The notes beneath the pieces are model-generated. The model was not told the origin of the DNA, did not search any database, and saw only the letters and a list, made by a program, of their open reading frames with translations. Positions 8,411-18,098 of a DNA stretch of 64,000 bases are shown piece by piece (within the stretch, counting starts at the first letter, position 1; each line of letters starts with the position of its first letter). Position numbers and translations under genes: made by a program. This DNA is from Pseudophaeobacter sp. GTDB taxonomy: Bacteria > Pseudomonadota > Alphaproteobacteria > Rhodobacterales > Rhodobacteraceae. The DNA is taken from assembly GCA_027019165.1 (NCBI GenBank), contig JALUXC010000024.1:372001-436000 (forward strand), written 5' to 3'.

Positions 8411-9898
8411 CTACCACCATTTGCCCGGTTTTGCCACAAAGCCTGCGGCCTGCTCCAGCGCATAGGCGGTGTTCAGCAGATCCCCCTCTTCCCAGGGGCG
8501 GCCAATAAGCTGAAGACCCAGCGGCAGACCTTGAGCATCGAGCCCGGCAGGAACCGAAATCCCCGGCAGGCCCGCCAGGTTCACGGTGACGGTGAAAACG
8601 TCATTGAGATACATCTGTACCGGATCCGCATCGGTCATCTCACCCAGACCAAAGGCCGCCGAAGGCGTTGCCGGGGTCAGGATCGCGTCCACGCCGGTGG
8701 CAAAGACATCCTCGAAGTCTTTCTTGATCAGCGTGCGCACGCGGCGGGCGCGGTTGTAGTAGGCATCGTAGAAGCCCGCCGACAGCACGTAGGTACCAAC
8801 CATGACGCGGCGCTGCACCTCGTGGCCGAAGCCCTCGGCGCGGGTCTTTTCATACATCTCGGTGATGCCATCGCCCTGCGCCAGCGTCGCACGGTGGCCG
8901 TAGCGCACCCCGTCATAGCGGGCGAGGTTCGACGAGGCTTCTGCCGGGGCAATCACATAATAGGCAGGCAGCGCGTATTTCGTGTGCGGCAGAGAGATAT
9001 CGACGATCTCGGCGCCCGCATCCTTCAGCATGGCGGTGCCATCGGCCCAGAGTTTTTCGATCTCGGCGGGCATGCCCTCCATGCGGTATTCTTTCGGGAT
9101 ACCGATCTTCTTGCCCTTGATGTCACCGGTCAGCATCGCCTCGAAATCCGGCACAGCCAGATCGGCGCTGGTGCTGTCCTTGGGGTCATGACCTGCCATG
9201 GCCTCAAGCATGATCGCCGCATCGCGCACCGATTTGGTCATCGGCCCGGCCTGATCCAGCGAAGAGGCAAAGGCCACGATACCCCAGCGCGAACACCGCC
9301 CATAGGTGGGTTTGATACCAACCGTGCCGGTAAAGGCCGCAGGCTGGCGGATCGAACCACCGGTGTCGGTGCCGGTGGCCGCAAGGCAGAGGTCCGCCGC
9401 CACGGCAGAAGCAGAACCACCAGAGGATCCGCCCGGCGTCAGCTGGGTGTCCTCGCCCTCACGCCGCCAGGGGCTGACCGCATCGCCATAGGCCGATGTC
9501 TCATTGGACGAGCCCATGGCGAATTCGTCCATGTTCAGCTTGCCCAGCATGACCGAGCCTGCATCCAGCAGTTTCTGGGAGACGGTGCTCTCATACTCGG
9601 GCTTGAAGCCTTTCAGGATGTTCGACGCTGCCTGGCTGTCCACGCCCTTGGTGCAGAAAAGATCCTTGATCCCCACCGGCAGACCGCACATCGAGGGCGC
9701 ATCGCCCGCCTTGATCCGTTCATCGGCCGCCTTGGCACGCTCCAGCGCGATTTCGGGCGTCTTGTGCACAAAGGCATTGAGCGCATCGGCGCCGTCAATT
9801 GCCTTGAGGCAGGCTTCGGTCAGCTCAACAGAGGTGGTGTCGCCCTTGCGCAGGGCGTCGCGCGCCTCGGCCAGGCCCAGTTTGTTCAGATCGCTCAT
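8411..9898 (-). CDS. gatA: Asp/Glu-tRNA amidotransferase subunit A
   Basis: A 495-residue amidase-signature enzyme that releases ammonia from glutamine for conversion of Glu-tRNA(Gln), and in many bacteria Asp-tRNA(Asn), to the amidated form. The Ser-cisSer-Lys triad region is clear: K78 in [21 protein letters not shown] at 156-166 and [11 protein letters not shown] at 177-187. Length is normal for GatA. It follows gatC with a 3-base gap. gatB is not in the window, so the complex is encoded at two loci, as is common in this group. Confidence 0.97.
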   Translation of the reverse strand: MSDLNKLGLAEARDALRKGDTTSVELTEACLKAIDGADALNAFVHKTPEIALERAKAADERIKAGDAPSMCGLPVGIKDLFCTKGVDSQAASNILKGFKPEYESTVSQKLLDAGSVMLGKLNMDEFAMGSSNETSAYGDAVSPWRREGEDTQLTPGGSSGGSASAVAADLCLAATGTDTGGSIRQPAAFTGTVGIKPTYGRCSRWGIVAFASSLDQAGPMTKSVRDAAIMLEAMAGHDPKDSTSADLAVPDFEAMLTGDIKGKKIGIPKEYRMEGMPAEIEKLWADGTAMLKDAGAEIVDISLPHTKYALPAYYVIAPAEASSNLARYDGVRYGHRATLAQGDGITEMYEKTRAEGFGHEVQRRVMVGTYVLSAGFYDAYYNRARRVRTLIKKDFEDVFATGVDAILTPATPSAAFGLGEMTDADPVQMYLNDVFTVTVNLAGLPGISVPAGLDAQGLPLGLQLIGRPWEEGDLLNTAYALEQAAGFVAKPGKWW

Positions 9899-9901
9899 GT
9901 C

Positions 9902-10189
9902 TTACTCCACCACCTTGGGCACCGCAAAGAAGCCCTCGCGGGCGTCGGGGGCATTGGCCAGCACCTTGTCCTGTTGATTGCCGTCATTGACCACATCCTC
10001 GCGCCGCTTGAGCCGCTGCGGCGTGACCGAGGTCATCGGCTCGACCCCGTCCACATCCACTTCGTTCAGCTGTTCGATGAAGCCCAGGATGGTGTTGAAC
10101 TCGTCCGCCAGGGCAGGCAGCGCGTCTTCTTCGACCTTGATCCGGGCCAGTTTGGCCACCTTGGCGGCTGTGCTTTGGTCAATCGACAT
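9902..10189 (-). CDS. gatC: Asp/Glu-tRNA amidotransferase subunit C
   Basis: A 95-residue GatC, the small belt subunit that holds GatA and GatB together. The sequence [20 protein letters not shown] is the typical N-terminus, and [12 protein letters not shown] is the conserved mid segment. The start at 10189 is chosen over an upstream in-frame codon because it has GAGGG upstream and matches the family N-terminus. It is the first gene of gatC-gatA. Confidence 0.95.
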   Translation of the reverse strand: MSIDQSTAAKVAKLARIKVEEDALPALADEFNTILGFIEQLNEVDVDGVEPMTSVTPQRLKRREDVVNDGNQQDKVLANAPDAREGFFAVPKVVE

Positions 10190-10348
10190 GGAAACCCTCA
10201 TCTCGTGTTCCTGTCGCGTTTACCGCCGCACCGCCCGCGCCGCAAGCCTGCGCCGCGCAATTCCCGCCCACCTTGGTCGCGTGACGGTGGATTCCTGCGG
10301 GAGCGGTGCTAGAGTTTGCGCAAATCAAAACAAAAGGGAGAGAGACGC

Positions 10349-11041
10349 ATGAAGATCATCTGGCTGGGCCACGGCAGTTTCAGGTTTGAAACCGGTGACA
10401 AGGTGCTGCTTTTGGACCCATGGCTGACTGGCAACCCAAGCCTGCCCGAAGACCAGCACGATGCCGCAATTGCAGGCGCCACACATATCATCCTGACCCA
10501 TGTGCATTTTGATCATGTGGTGGATGTATTGCCGCTGGCCAAGAAGCTGAACATCCCGGCTGTAGGCCAATACGATCTGATGGGGTTCTGGGGCGAAACC
10601 GAGGGGGTTGAGACCGTGGGCTTCAACAAGGGCGGCACCGTCGATCTGGGCGGTGTGAAACTCTCGATGGTGCCGGCCTCGCACAGCTCGACCTTTTCCA
10701 CGCCTGACGGGCTGCGCACCGGCGGATCGGAAGTGGGCTATATCCTGCATGCCGAGGGCAAGACCATCTACATCAGCGGTGACACCGCGATCATGGCGGA
10801 CATGGACTGGATCGGGGACTATTTCAAACCCGATGTTGGCATCCTGTGCGCTGGCGGTCACTTCACCATGGACATGAAGCAGGCAGCCTATGCGGCCAAG
10901 CGCTATTTCAACTTCAAGACCGTGATCCCTTGCCACTACAAGACCTTCCCGATCTTGGAGCAATCGGCAGAGGATCTGATCGCGGGCCTGCCGGGTGTCG
11001 ATGTGATCGAACCCGAGGTGATGACCGCAATCGAGCTTTAG
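10349..11041 (+). CDS. Metal-dependent hydrolase, UPF0173 / metallo-beta-lactamase fold
   Basis: A 230-residue protein of the beta-lactamase-like superfamily (UPF0173, UlaG-like). The metal motif THVHFDHVVD at about residues 50-59 gives ligands H51, H53, D55 and H56. A later GDTAIMAD supplies another Asp, and HYKTF near the end supplies a His. The substrate is not known. The start is set by the AGGGAGAGAGAC ribosome-binding site. It is divergent from gatC. Confidence 0.85.
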   Translation: MKIIWLGHGSFRFETGDKVLLLDPWLTGNPSLPEDQHDAAIAGATHIILTHVHFDHVVDVLPLAKKLNIPAVGQYDLMGFWGETEGVETVGFNKGGTVDLGGVKLSMVPASHSSTFSTPDGLRTGGSEVGYILHAEGKTIYISGDTAIMADMDWIGDYFKPDVGILCAGGHFTMDMKQAAYAAKRYFNFKTVIPCHYKTFPILEQSAEDLIAGLPGVDVIEPEVMTAIEL

Positions 11042-11186
11042 AGAGGCTTTTTGGGGCACCGTCCGCAAATCGCGTTGGCTCCGATGCGTACGAAGCTGCC
11101 ATTCCCTCAGGAGCACTTTCAGGTACTCTGGCGATCCGGCACATCAAAAGCAGTTCAAATAAAAGCTGAGGAACGGAGACTCCGAG

Positions 11187-11606
11187 ATGAGCTTACCAAG
11201 TCAAAACTGGCTCTATGATGTCGCTGTTTTCAACGAGAGTCAGGAATACGCCGTGCCTGGTGATGTTTCCATATATCGCAGCATCGGAGAAATGTGCTCG
11301 GGGATGGAAACCTGGATGGTAGAAGGCCGTGGAATAGGTTTTTGTTTGAATGGCTTGGGTCAAACAATCAAGCTTGACATGGAAGGCGATCAAGTGGTCG
11401 GGTCAGTGGTAGATGAGACGCAGTCTGATCTGGTCACACTGGCAATTTGGCTCAGGCACATTGCCGAAGATGTTCAACAAGCGAGGCTAGCCAAGTCTAA
11501 AAACACGTTTTGGTTCGCTTGGTCACCGCCAACTCTAGGAAAAGCTGAAACAGAAGGCATATTACCCAATACTGTTGAGGGGCTTTTGGCTTACATCCAC
11601 ATGTAG
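11187..11606 (+). CDS. Hypothetical protein
   Basis: A 139-residue soluble protein that I cannot assign. It is acidic and Trp-rich, with a central GRGIGFCLNGLGQTIKLDME segment and no signal peptide or membrane helix. Its codon use and base composition look more AT-rich than those of its neighbours, which suggests recent acquisition. Small, acidic, orphan proteins of this kind are sometimes toxin immunity proteins, but there is no toxin gene next to it. It is preceded by GAACGGAGA as a likely ribosome-binding site and converges with tag. Confidence 0.6.
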   Translation: MSLPSQNWLYDVAVFNESQEYAVPGDVSIYRSIGEMCSGMETWMVEGRGIGFCLNGLGQTIKLDMEGDQVVGSVVDETQSDLVTLAIWLRHIAEDVQQARLAKSKNTFWFAWSPPTLGKAETEGILPNTVEGLLAYIHM

Positions 11607-11614
11607 ATATTGCC

Positions 11615-12247
11615 TCAAAGCGAACCAACGCGTTTTGTGGGCACGGGTTTTTGAAACGCCTCGCGCGCCCTTGCGGCCTTTTCCCTGCAATAGCATCCCA
11701 CCGCGTGGTCATTGATCAGCCCCATCGCCTGCATGAAGGCAAAAACGGTGGTGGGGCCGACAAACTTCCAGCCGCGTTTCTTGAGCGCTTTTGACAGCGC
11801 GACGGACTCGGGGCTGGTGGATCTGCTCTGCGGCTCGGGCAGGCTGTCCGGGTCAGGCTCAAAGCTCCAAAAGAAGGCCGCCAGAGATCCAGCCTCTTCC
11901 ACCAGTTCCTGCGCGCGGCGGGCGTTGTTGATCACCGCTTCGATCTTGCCGCGATGGCGGATGATACCTGCATCCTGCAACAGGCGCTCCACGTCCGCCT
12001 CGGTGAAGGCTGCAACTCTGGTCCAGTCAAACCCGCAAAAGGCCGCGCGGAAATTCTCGCGCTTGGCCAGGATCGTGCGCCAACTTAGACCCGACTGGAA
12101 GCTTTCCAGGCAGATCTTTTCAAAGAGCCGAATGTCATCGCCAACCGGATAACCCCACTCGCTGTCGTGATAGGCATCAAACTCGGGCGCCGAGGCGCTC
12201 CAGGCGCAGCGGGCACGGCCATCTTCGCCGGTCACAGTCTTGTTCAT
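11615..12247 (-). CDS. tag: DNA-3-methyladenine glycosylase I
   Basis: A 210-residue Tag enzyme that excises 3-methyladenine from alkylated DNA in base-excision repair. The zinc-snap residues are present: C14 and H27 in the N-terminal CAWSASAPEFDAYHDSEWG segment, and the C-terminal NDHAVGCYCR pair. The substrate-pocket segment LESFQSGLSWRTILAKRENF is intact. Length and motifs match E. coli Tag. It appears to be a single-gene transcript. Confidence 0.95.
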   Translation of the reverse strand: MNKTVTGEDGRARCAWSASAPEFDAYHDSEWGYPVGDDIRLFEKICLESFQSGLSWRTILAKRENFRAAFCGFDWTRVAAFTEADVERLLQDAGIIRHRGKIEAVINNARRAQELVEEAGSLAAFFWSFEPDPDSLPEPQSRSTSPESVALSKALKKRGWKFVGPTTVFAFMQAMGLINDHAVGCYCREKAARAREAFQKPVPTKRVGSL

Positions 12248-12338
12248 TGTTGCCCCTCGCAGAACTCAATGGAACATTATGTGAACAAAATTCACTCGTG
12301 CTGCAAGGCTGGAATGTCACGTCAGGTTCCAACACACC

Positions 12339-13178
12339 TCACTCGGCGCAGGAAAGCAACAGGGCCAGCAGGTCGGCTTCCGGGTCTTTTGAGATGCGCC
12401 CCCTATTGCGCCATGCAATCGAAAGAGCACATTTGACGGCGGCCCATTGCAATAAACAGCTCCGATCCACCCCAAAGCCAGCGGACCAAAGATCCGCCAG
12501 CGCCAGAACACGCCTTGGATCGCGGATCTGATCTTCGCAGCCTTTGGGGTGCCGAAAGGCATTGGCCAGCTCATAGGCGCGCTCGCCCACCAGCCCCTTG
12601 GCATCAAAGGCACAATATCCGCGCGCCGTCTTGCGGACGTTCTCGTGATGCAGATCGCCGTGAAGCGGGCGCAGATCCACCTGATGCGACAGCAGGGCAT
12701 CAGCCAGGGTTTGCGCCTTGGCCATTGCCGCGTGCAGCTCTGGCGTGCAGTCGTCGGCCGGTACCGCGTCAAACAACGCTGCGAACCTCTCAACAAGAAG
12801 GGGGTATCCTTCAGACGGCTGAGCAGTACCCTGATGCAGACCCGCGGCCACCTTCAGAAGCTCCCGCGCCGCCTCAAGGTCATGTCCGGACCTTGCCCTG
12901 TCTCCAAGCGACGGCCCCTCCAGCCATTCGATCAGGGCGGCATCGGGGCGCGTGGCATAGACCTGCGCAGCAAAATCCGGTGACGCCCTTGCCAGAAACC
13001 GAAAGCCTTGCGCCTCGCTCCCCATGCCTTTTGGGCCATAGTCCTTGAGCACGGCGCGCGTGCCATCAGAACGTGTCACGGTCCAGAGGTTCGCTATAGC
13101 CGTCTGCGCCAAGGGCTGCGGGTCCGACACAGCAAAATCTGCCAACAGCTCTGCGCTTGGTTCTATGACCTTGCTCAT
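12339..13178 (-). CDS. Aminoglycoside/hydroxyurea-type phosphotransferase
   Basis: A 279-residue kinase of the protein-kinase-like APH superfamily, closest in pattern to the streptomycin 6-kinase / hydroxyurea phosphotransferase group. The Brenner motif is LHGDLHHENV (about residue 175) and the metal-binding segment is FDAKGLVGERAYELANAFRHP. The N-lobe lysine lies in RAVLKDYG. The true substrate is unknown; chromosomal copies in environmental bacteria are not evidence of antibiotic resistance. It lies 9 bases downstream of tadA on the same strand, so the two are probably co-transcribed. Confidence 0.8.
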   Translation of the reverse strand: MSKVIEPSAELLADFAVSDPQPLAQTAIANLWTVTRSDGTRAVLKDYGPKGMGSEAQGFRFLARASPDFAAQVYATRPDAALIEWLEGPSLGDRARSGHDLEAARELLKVAAGLHQGTAQPSEGYPLLVERFAALFDAVPADDCTPELHAAMAKAQTLADALLSHQVDLRPLHGDLHHENVRKTARGYCAFDAKGLVGERAYELANAFRHPKGCEDQIRDPRRVLALADLWSAGFGVDRSCLLQWAAVKCALSIAWRNRGRISKDPEADLLALLLSCAE

Positions 13179-13187
13179 CGACCTGCT

Positions 13188-13637
13188 CTAGCGTTTGGCA
13201 CTGAAGAAATCCTTCAACAGCGCCGCGCATTCAGTTTCGGCAATGCCCTCATAGACCTCAGGCGCATGATGAGCCTGCGGGTGGGAAAAAACACAAGCGC
13301 CATGGGCCACGCCGCCGGATTTCGGATCCGAGGCACCATAGTAGACCCGCGCGATCCGGGCCGCTGCAATGGCGGCGGCACACATGGCACAAGGCTCCAG
13401 CGTCACATATAGATCATAGCCCGCCAGCCGTTCGGACCCGCGTGCGGTGCAGGCGGCGCGGATGGCCTGGATTTCGGCGTGGGCGGTTGGGTCGGCCAGC
13501 TCTCGGGTGCGGTTGCCGGCGCGCGCTGCCACAGTGCCATCCGGCGCGATCAGGACCGCTCCCACCGGCACCTCTCCGCGCGCGGCGGCGGCGCGGGCTT
13601 CCTCCAGCGCGATGGACATATGAGAGCGAAAGACCAT
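13188..13637 (-). CDS. tadA: tRNA-specific adenosine(34) deaminase
   Basis: A 149-residue zinc deaminase that converts A34 to inosine in tRNA-Arg(ACG). The catalytic HAE (H53, E55) and PCAMC (C83, C86) motifs are intact. The N-terminus [20 protein letters not shown] matches TadA. The start at 13637 gives a six-residue lead before that segment, usual for the family; the internal ATG at 13619 would cut into the first helix. It is divergent from the pseudouridine synthase gene, with 43 bases between them. Confidence 0.95.
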   Translation of the reverse strand: MVFRSHMSIALEEARAAAARGEVPVGAVLIAPDGTVAARAGNRTRELADPTAHAEIQAIRAACTARGSERLAGYDLYVTLEPCAMCAAAIAAARIARVYYGASDPKSGGVAHGACVFSHPQAHHAPEVYEGIAETECAALLKDFFSAKR

Positions 13638-13680
13638 ACCCCTCCCTGCCGCAGAATGTGCGCTTTCGCAAGGCGACGGA

Positions 13681-14775
13681 ATGTTCTATGGCGAAGAGAT
13701 GACCAAAACACCCGCATCCCCCAAACGCCCCGCCCGCCCCAAGGCACCGGCCCGCAAACCCGCGAAACAAGCGCCGTCGACGGCCAAGGACAGCGCAGCC
13801 ACGCCCGATGGCGACCGGATCGCCAAGGTTCTGTCGCGCGCCGGCGTTGCCTCGCGCCGCGAGGCCGAACGAATGATCGCAGAAGGGCGGGTCGCGGTGA
13901 ACGGAAAGGTGATCGACAGCCCTGCGCTGAACGTCACGGCCAGGGACCGCATTCTGGTCGATGGCAAACCTCTGCCCGAGGCCGAGGCCCCGCGGCTGTG
14001 GCTTTATCACAAACCGGCAGGCCTTGTGACCACCACCAGCGACGAGCTGGGCCGCAAAACCATCTTTGACGCCCTGCCCGAGGACCTGCCGCGTGTCATG
14101 ACCGTCGGTCGGCTTGACCTCAATTCCGAAGGTCTGCTGCTGCTGACGAACGATGGCGGCATCAAGCGCAAGCTGGAACTGCCCTCCACCGGCTGGCTGC
14201 GCCGCTACCGGGTTCGGATCAAAGGACGCCCGCAGGAAAGCGACTTTGAGCCCCTGCGCAAGGGCCTTGTGATCGAAGGCGAGACATTCCAGCCGATGAT
14301 TGTCTCGCTGGATCGTCAGCAAGGCGCGAATGCCTGGCTCACCGTTGGTCTGCGCGAAGGCAAGAACCGCGAGATCCGCCGCGCCATGGAGGATATCGGC
14401 TTTTCCGTGAACCGCCTTTTGCGTCTGTCCTACGGCCCCTTCCAGCTCGGCGCCCTGAAGCCGGGAGAGGTCGAAGAACTGCGCCCGCGTGTAATTCGCG
14501 ACCAGTTGGGACTTGAGTCGGAGAACGAGGAGGCCTCAGGGGCTGCGGTTCGGCGCAAACCTACCCGCCCCGCCCGTAGCAAACCATCAGGGAAAACACC
14601 GCCCGCCTATCGCGGTGAAGAGCCTGCCCGTGGCAAACCCGGCCCAAAAGCCGGAGCGCGCGGATCAAAACCGGCTCAAAGGGAAAAACCCGCAGCCGGC
14701 AAGAAGCCCCGTTCCGGCGCAAAAGGCCCGTCTCGCCCCGGAAAAGGACCAATCGGCAAAAATCCCCGCCGCTGA
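13681..14775 (+). CDS. rluB: Ribosomal large-subunit pseudouridine synthase, RsuA/RluB type
   Basis: A 364-residue enzyme that makes pseudouridine in rRNA, most likely 23S U2605 (RluB). An S4 RNA-binding domain ([20 protein letters not shown], from about residue 46) is followed by the catalytic domain with D146 in [13 protein letters not shown]. An unusually long basic tail rich in Lys, Pro, Ala and Arg fills residues about 280-364; a shorter such segment also precedes the S4 domain. The start is ambiguous between 13681 (AAGG, 7-base spacer) and 13699. Confidence 0.9.
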   Translation: MFYGEEMTKTPASPKRPARPKAPARKPAKQAPSTAKDSAATPDGDRIAKVLSRAGVASRREAERMIAEGRVAVNGKVIDSPALNVTARDRILVDGKPLPEAEAPRLWLYHKPAGLVTTTSDELGRKTIFDALPEDLPRVMTVGRLDLNSEGLLLLTNDGGIKRKLELPSTGWLRRYRVRIKGRPQESDFEPLRKGLVIEGETFQPMIVSLDRQQGANAWLTVGLREGKNREIRRAMEDIGFSVNRLLRLSYGPFQLGALKPGEVEELRPRVIRDQLGLESENEEASGAAVRRKPTRPARSKPSGKTPPAYRGEEPARGKPGPKAGARGSKPAQREKPAAGKKPRSGAKGPSRPGKGPIGKNPRR

Positions 14776-14862
14776 GACATCTGAAAGAGACTTCCCCCTA
14801 GTAAGCGCGCTCCGCATCTCTTAGATTTCAGGCACGTAAACTTAACCCCTGGGGGAACCCGC

Positions 14863-14937
14863 GTGCAAAAAGTCGCCTTTGCAGCCCTGATGATCCTGAT
14901 GTTCGGTCTGAGCACCGGCTGGATCGTGGGAGGCTGA
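14863..14937 (+). CDS. 24-residue single-span membrane peptide
   Basis: A GTG-initiated reading frame of 24 residues. It is basic at the start (MQKVAF) and then hydrophobic (ALMILMFGLSTGWIVGG), enough for one short membrane span. A GGGGGAA ribosome-binding site lies about 6 bases upstream, and the stop codon is four bases before the XpaC-like gene start. The spacing and signals suggest it is the first cistron of the operon. I do not recognise the family. It could also act as a translated leader that couples expression of the next gene. Confidence 0.55.
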   Translation: MQKVAFAALMILMFGLSTGWIVGG

Positions 14938-14941
14938 GCGC

Positions 14942-15856
14942 ATGGCCCAAAGGTACGGTGGCAAGTACAGCCCGGATGGTAGCTCGGATCAGGCGGTAAC
15001 CTCAAACGGTGAAAACGTCGCCTCCAAAGGCAATTCATTTCGAAATGCCAAAGTCGATCCGGTCGGCGCCCGCGCCAACACCATGTTCGTGCCGGGTGGC
15101 GTATTGTTGCTCCTGTCGTTGAACGACGGGGCAACCGGGCTGGCCCTTGGCGGAGTCGCGGCGGCGCTCTGGACCGGGGCGGCTTTCCTGTTGCGCGAGG
15201 GTTTGCGGGCTGAAGTCGCCTTTGCCGCCCGCAAGGTGGCGCGCAAACCAGCCCTGCCCCGTAAGATCCTCGCCTCGATCCTGACTGGCGCAGGGGCTGC
15301 GCTGGCCGCCTGGAAGGCCGAGCCGGGAATCTTGATTGCAGCCGTTTACGGTCTGGCGGCCATGGGCCTTCACCTGACAGCCTTTGGCATTGACCCTTTG
15401 CAGGACAAAGGCGTCGAAGGGGTTGATGATTTCCAGCAAAGCCGGGTCGCCCGTGCCGTGGATGAGGCCGAAGCCTACCTTTCTGCGATGCGGGATGCCG
15501 CGCTGCGCGCCCAGGACCGAGAACTCGACGCCCGCGTAGAGCGGTTCCAGTCGGTTGCCCGCGAGATGTTTCGCACCATCGAGGAAGATCCCCGCGATCT
15601 GACCGGCGCGCGCAAGTACCTGACCGTCTACCTCCAGGGCGCGCGCGATGCGACCATCAAGTTTGCCGACATTTTCGCGCGCAGCCGCGATGCCGGAGCC
15701 CGCAAGGATTATCTTGCCCTGCTGGACGATCTGGAAAAGAATTTTGCTGCCCGAACCCAAAAGATGCTGCTCGAAGACCGCAGTGACCTGACCATTGAAA
15801 TCGATGTGCTGCGTGATCGTCTGCAGCGCGAAGGGGTCCAGCTGGACCGCAATTGA
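14942..15856 (+). CDS. XpaC-like / 5-bromo-4-chloroindolyl phosphate hydrolysis family protein
   Basis: A 304-residue membrane-associated protein of the XpaC family, whose members in Bacillus lie next to TelA. The N-terminal 35 residues are polar, followed by hydrophobic segments at about 40-70 (GGVLLLLSLNDGATGLALGG and on) and about 110-145. The C-terminal half is a helical, charged domain (RVERFQSVAREMFRTIEEDP) likely facing the cytoplasm. The name comes from an old hydrolysis phenotype, and no catalytic site is visible. It is the second cistron of the operon and is followed 25 bases later by telA. Confidence 0.75.
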   Translation: MAQRYGGKYSPDGSSDQAVTSNGENVASKGNSFRNAKVDPVGARANTMFVPGGVLLLLSLNDGATGLALGGVAAALWTGAAFLLREGLRAEVAFAARKVARKPALPRKILASILTGAGAALAAWKAEPGILIAAVYGLAAMGLHLTAFGIDPLQDKGVEGVDDFQQSRVARAVDEAEAYLSAMRDAALRAQDRELDARVERFQSVAREMFRTIEEDPRDLTGARKYLTVYLQGARDATIKFADIFARSRDAGARKDYLALLDDLEKNFAARTQKMLLEDRSDLTIEIDVLRDRLQREGVQLDRN

Positions 15857-15881
15857 CACTTTGACCCAAGGAACGCCATTG

Positions 15882-17072
15882 ATGTCCGAAACCGTTCAGA
15901 AAAAAGCCCTTGAAGCAGAAGCCCTCGTCACCGAGGTGACCGCTGTGGACCTGCCCGCGCCCTCAGGCGATGTACAGCCTTTGGCACAGGCGGATGCCGC
16001 CACAAGTGAAGCGATTCAAAAGCGCATGGGCGAGATCGACATGAGCGACAGCAACTCGATCATCGGGTTCGGCTCTGGCGCGCAAAGCGAATTGCAGACC
16101 ATCAGCCAGGCCATGCTGGCCGATGTGCGCAACAAGGATGTCGGCCCGGCCGGCGACTCCTTGCGCGACATCGTCACAACGATCCGGGGGTTCTCGGTCT
16201 CCGAACTGGATGTGCGCCGCAAACCCACTTTTTGGGAGCGCCTATTGGGCCGCGCCGCACCCTTCGCCAAGTTCACGGCCCGCTATGAGACCATTCAGGC
16301 GCAGATCGACAAGATCACCGACGATCTTTTGGGACACGAACACACGCTGTTGAAAGACATCAAGTCGCTCGACCTGCTCTATGAAAAAACGCTCGATTTC
16401 TATGACGAGCTTGCGCTCTACATCGCAGCGGGTGAAGCCAAGCTCGCGGATCTCGACAGCAACGACATCCCCGCCCTCGAGGCCAATGTGCAGGCGGCGG
16501 CCGAGGCAGATCAGGTGATCCGCGCTCAAGAACTGCGCGACCTGCGCGCGGCGCGCGACGATCTGGAACGCCGGGTGCATGATCTGAAACTGACCCGTCA
16601 GGTTACCATGCAGTCGCTGCCCTCGATCCGCCTGGTTCAGGAGAACGACAAGTCGCTGGTCACCAAGATTAACTCGACCCTGGTCAACACCGTTCCGCTG
16701 TGGGAGACGCAACTGGCGCAGGCGGTCACGATCCAGCGCTCGGCCGAGGCCGCTGCGGCCGTGCGCGACGCCAGTAACCTGACCAATGAGCTGCTCACCT
16801 CGAACGCGGCCAATCTGCGCGAAAGCAACAAGGCCATCCGACAAGAAATGGAACGCGGCGTGTTCGATATTGAAGCGGTCAAACAGGCCAATGCGGATCT
16901 CATCGGCACCATCCAGGAAAGTCTGCAGATCGCCGATGAAGGCAAGGCCAAACGCGCCGCCGCAGAGGAAGACCTCAAGAAGATGGAAGCGGATCTGCGC
17001 GACACGCTGGCCGCAGCCAAGGCACGGCGCGACGGGGTCGGAGACAACGCGGGCACGGCCGTTCCCTCCTGA
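15882..17072 (+). CDS. telA: Toxic anion resistance protein TelA
   Basis: A 396-residue, mostly helical protein of the TelA/KlaA family, linked to tellurite and other toxic-anion or envelope stress. It is cytoplasmic with extensive coiled-coil stretches, for example around residues 190-260. The conserved segment RRKPTFWERLLGRAAPFAKF is present near residue 110. The start at 15882 has AAGGAACG upstream and follows the XpaC-like stop. A TelA-XpaC pair is a known neighbourhood in several phyla. Biochemistry is unknown. Confidence 0.88.
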   Translation: MSETVQKKALEAEALVTEVTAVDLPAPSGDVQPLAQADAATSEAIQKRMGEIDMSDSNSIIGFGSGAQSELQTISQAMLADVRNKDVGPAGDSLRDIVTTIRGFSVSELDVRRKPTFWERLLGRAAPFAKFTARYETIQAQIDKITDDLLGHEHTLLKDIKSLDLLYEKTLDFYDELALYIAAGEAKLADLDSNDIPALEANVQAAAEADQVIRAQELRDLRAARDDLERRVHDLKLTRQVTMQSLPSIRLVQENDKSLVTKINSTLVNTVPLWETQLAQAVTIQRSAEAAAAVRDASNLTNELLTSNAANLRESNKAIRQEMERGVFDIEAVKQANADLIGTIQESLQIADEGKAKRAAAEEDLKKMEADLRDTLAAAKARRDGVGDNAGTAVPS

Positions 17073-17076
17073 CCCG

Positions 17077-18051
17077 ATGGCACAGTCGGCACCACATATT
17101 GGAAGCTCTGAAAATCCGCCAAAGGCTTGGCGGCAGGGCCTTTGCCTTATGGCATTTGGCCTTGGCCTTTTTGCGATGGGCTGCGTGCCTGCGGGGCGCG
17201 GCGAATCTTTGGTGCCGCAACCGCGTCCTGCGTCCCTTTCGGTTCCGGCGGCGCCATCAGCCGCCAGCGCGGAGCTGCGCCAGTACTACCGTGTTCTGCA
17301 GCAGGATCTGCTCACACGCGGCCTCTTGCGCACCGAAGGCGGCGGCCCGGATACGCCCTATGATGCCGAAGATCTGGCGGCGAATTTCGAGGCCATCTCC
17401 TTTTTCAATGAATACGCCGGGCGTGGCGGCGGTGCGACGGGCGGTCTGTCGCGCTGGTCGGGGCCGGTGCGCATTCAAGCCGAGTTTGGCCCCTCGGTGT
17501 CGCAGAGCCAGCGAAATGAGGACAATGACCGGGTGGCGCGCTTTGCGGAAAGACTGGGGCGGATCACCAAACACCCAATTTCCGCCGTGCAAAGACGCGG
17601 CAATTTCCACGTGATCTTTGCCGGCAAGGACGACAGTGCCTATGTGGCCGAGCGCGTGCGCGCGCTTTTGCCCAACATCAGCCAAAGCGACTTCCAGCTT
17701 TTCGTGGATCCGCCGCGCACGCATTACTGTTTTGTTCTGGCCGGCGGCGCGCAAAGCAGCCCGTTTGACTACATCCGCGGCGTCGCCCTGATCCGCGCCG
17801 AACATCCCGACCTTGTCCGCCACAGCTGCATTCACGAGGAAATCGCCCAAGGCCTGGGTCTCTTGAACGACAGCCCCAAGGCGCGCCCCTCTATCTTTAA
17901 CGATGATGACGAATTTGCCTTTCTCACCAGCCACGACGAGAAGCTGTTGCAGATGCTGTACGATCCGCGCCTGACCACAGGCATGAGCGCCGAAGAGGCA
18001 CGTCCCATCACCCGTATCATTGCCCGCGAACTGATGGGCCAGCCCTTATGA
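17077..18051 (+). CDS. DUF2927 lipoprotein
   Basis: A 324-residue envelope protein. The N-terminus GLCLMAFGLGLFAMGC is a lipoprotein signal ending at a lipobox Cys. The C-terminal part is DUF2927, with a gluzincin-like motif HSCIHEEIAQGLGLLNDSP (about residue 250) in which HEE resembles the HEXXH active site of metallopeptidases but is not a full match (HEEIAQ instead of HEXXH). It follows telA after 4 bases, so the two are translationally close. It is probably periplasmic and membrane-anchored, and may sense or process envelope partners of the operon. Confidence 0.8.
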   Translation: MAQSAPHIGSSENPPKAWRQGLCLMAFGLGLFAMGCVPAGRGESLVPQPRPASLSVPAAPSAASAELRQYYRVLQQDLLTRGLLRTEGGGPDTPYDAEDLAANFEAISFFNEYAGRGGGATGGLSRWSGPVRIQAEFGPSVSQSQRNEDNDRVARFAERLGRITKHPISAVQRRGNFHVIFAGKDDSAYVAERVRALLPNISQSDFQLFVDPPRTHYCFVLAGGAQSSPFDYIRGVALIRAEHPDLVRHSCIHEEIAQGLGLLNDSPKARPSIFNDDDEFAFLTSHDEKLLQMLYDPRLTTGMSAEEARPITRIIARELMGQPL

Positions 18052-18098
18052 CACCGGCCTCGGGCCGCCCTGAACACTGTAACAAGAGGACCTGACAG

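Noticed and set aside
8027-10312. A 761-codon open frame on the plus strand
   Set aside because: It runs antisense to gatA and gatC, which are certain genes; the product is His/Gly/Arg-rich with no domain, as expected of a GC-rich shadow frame.
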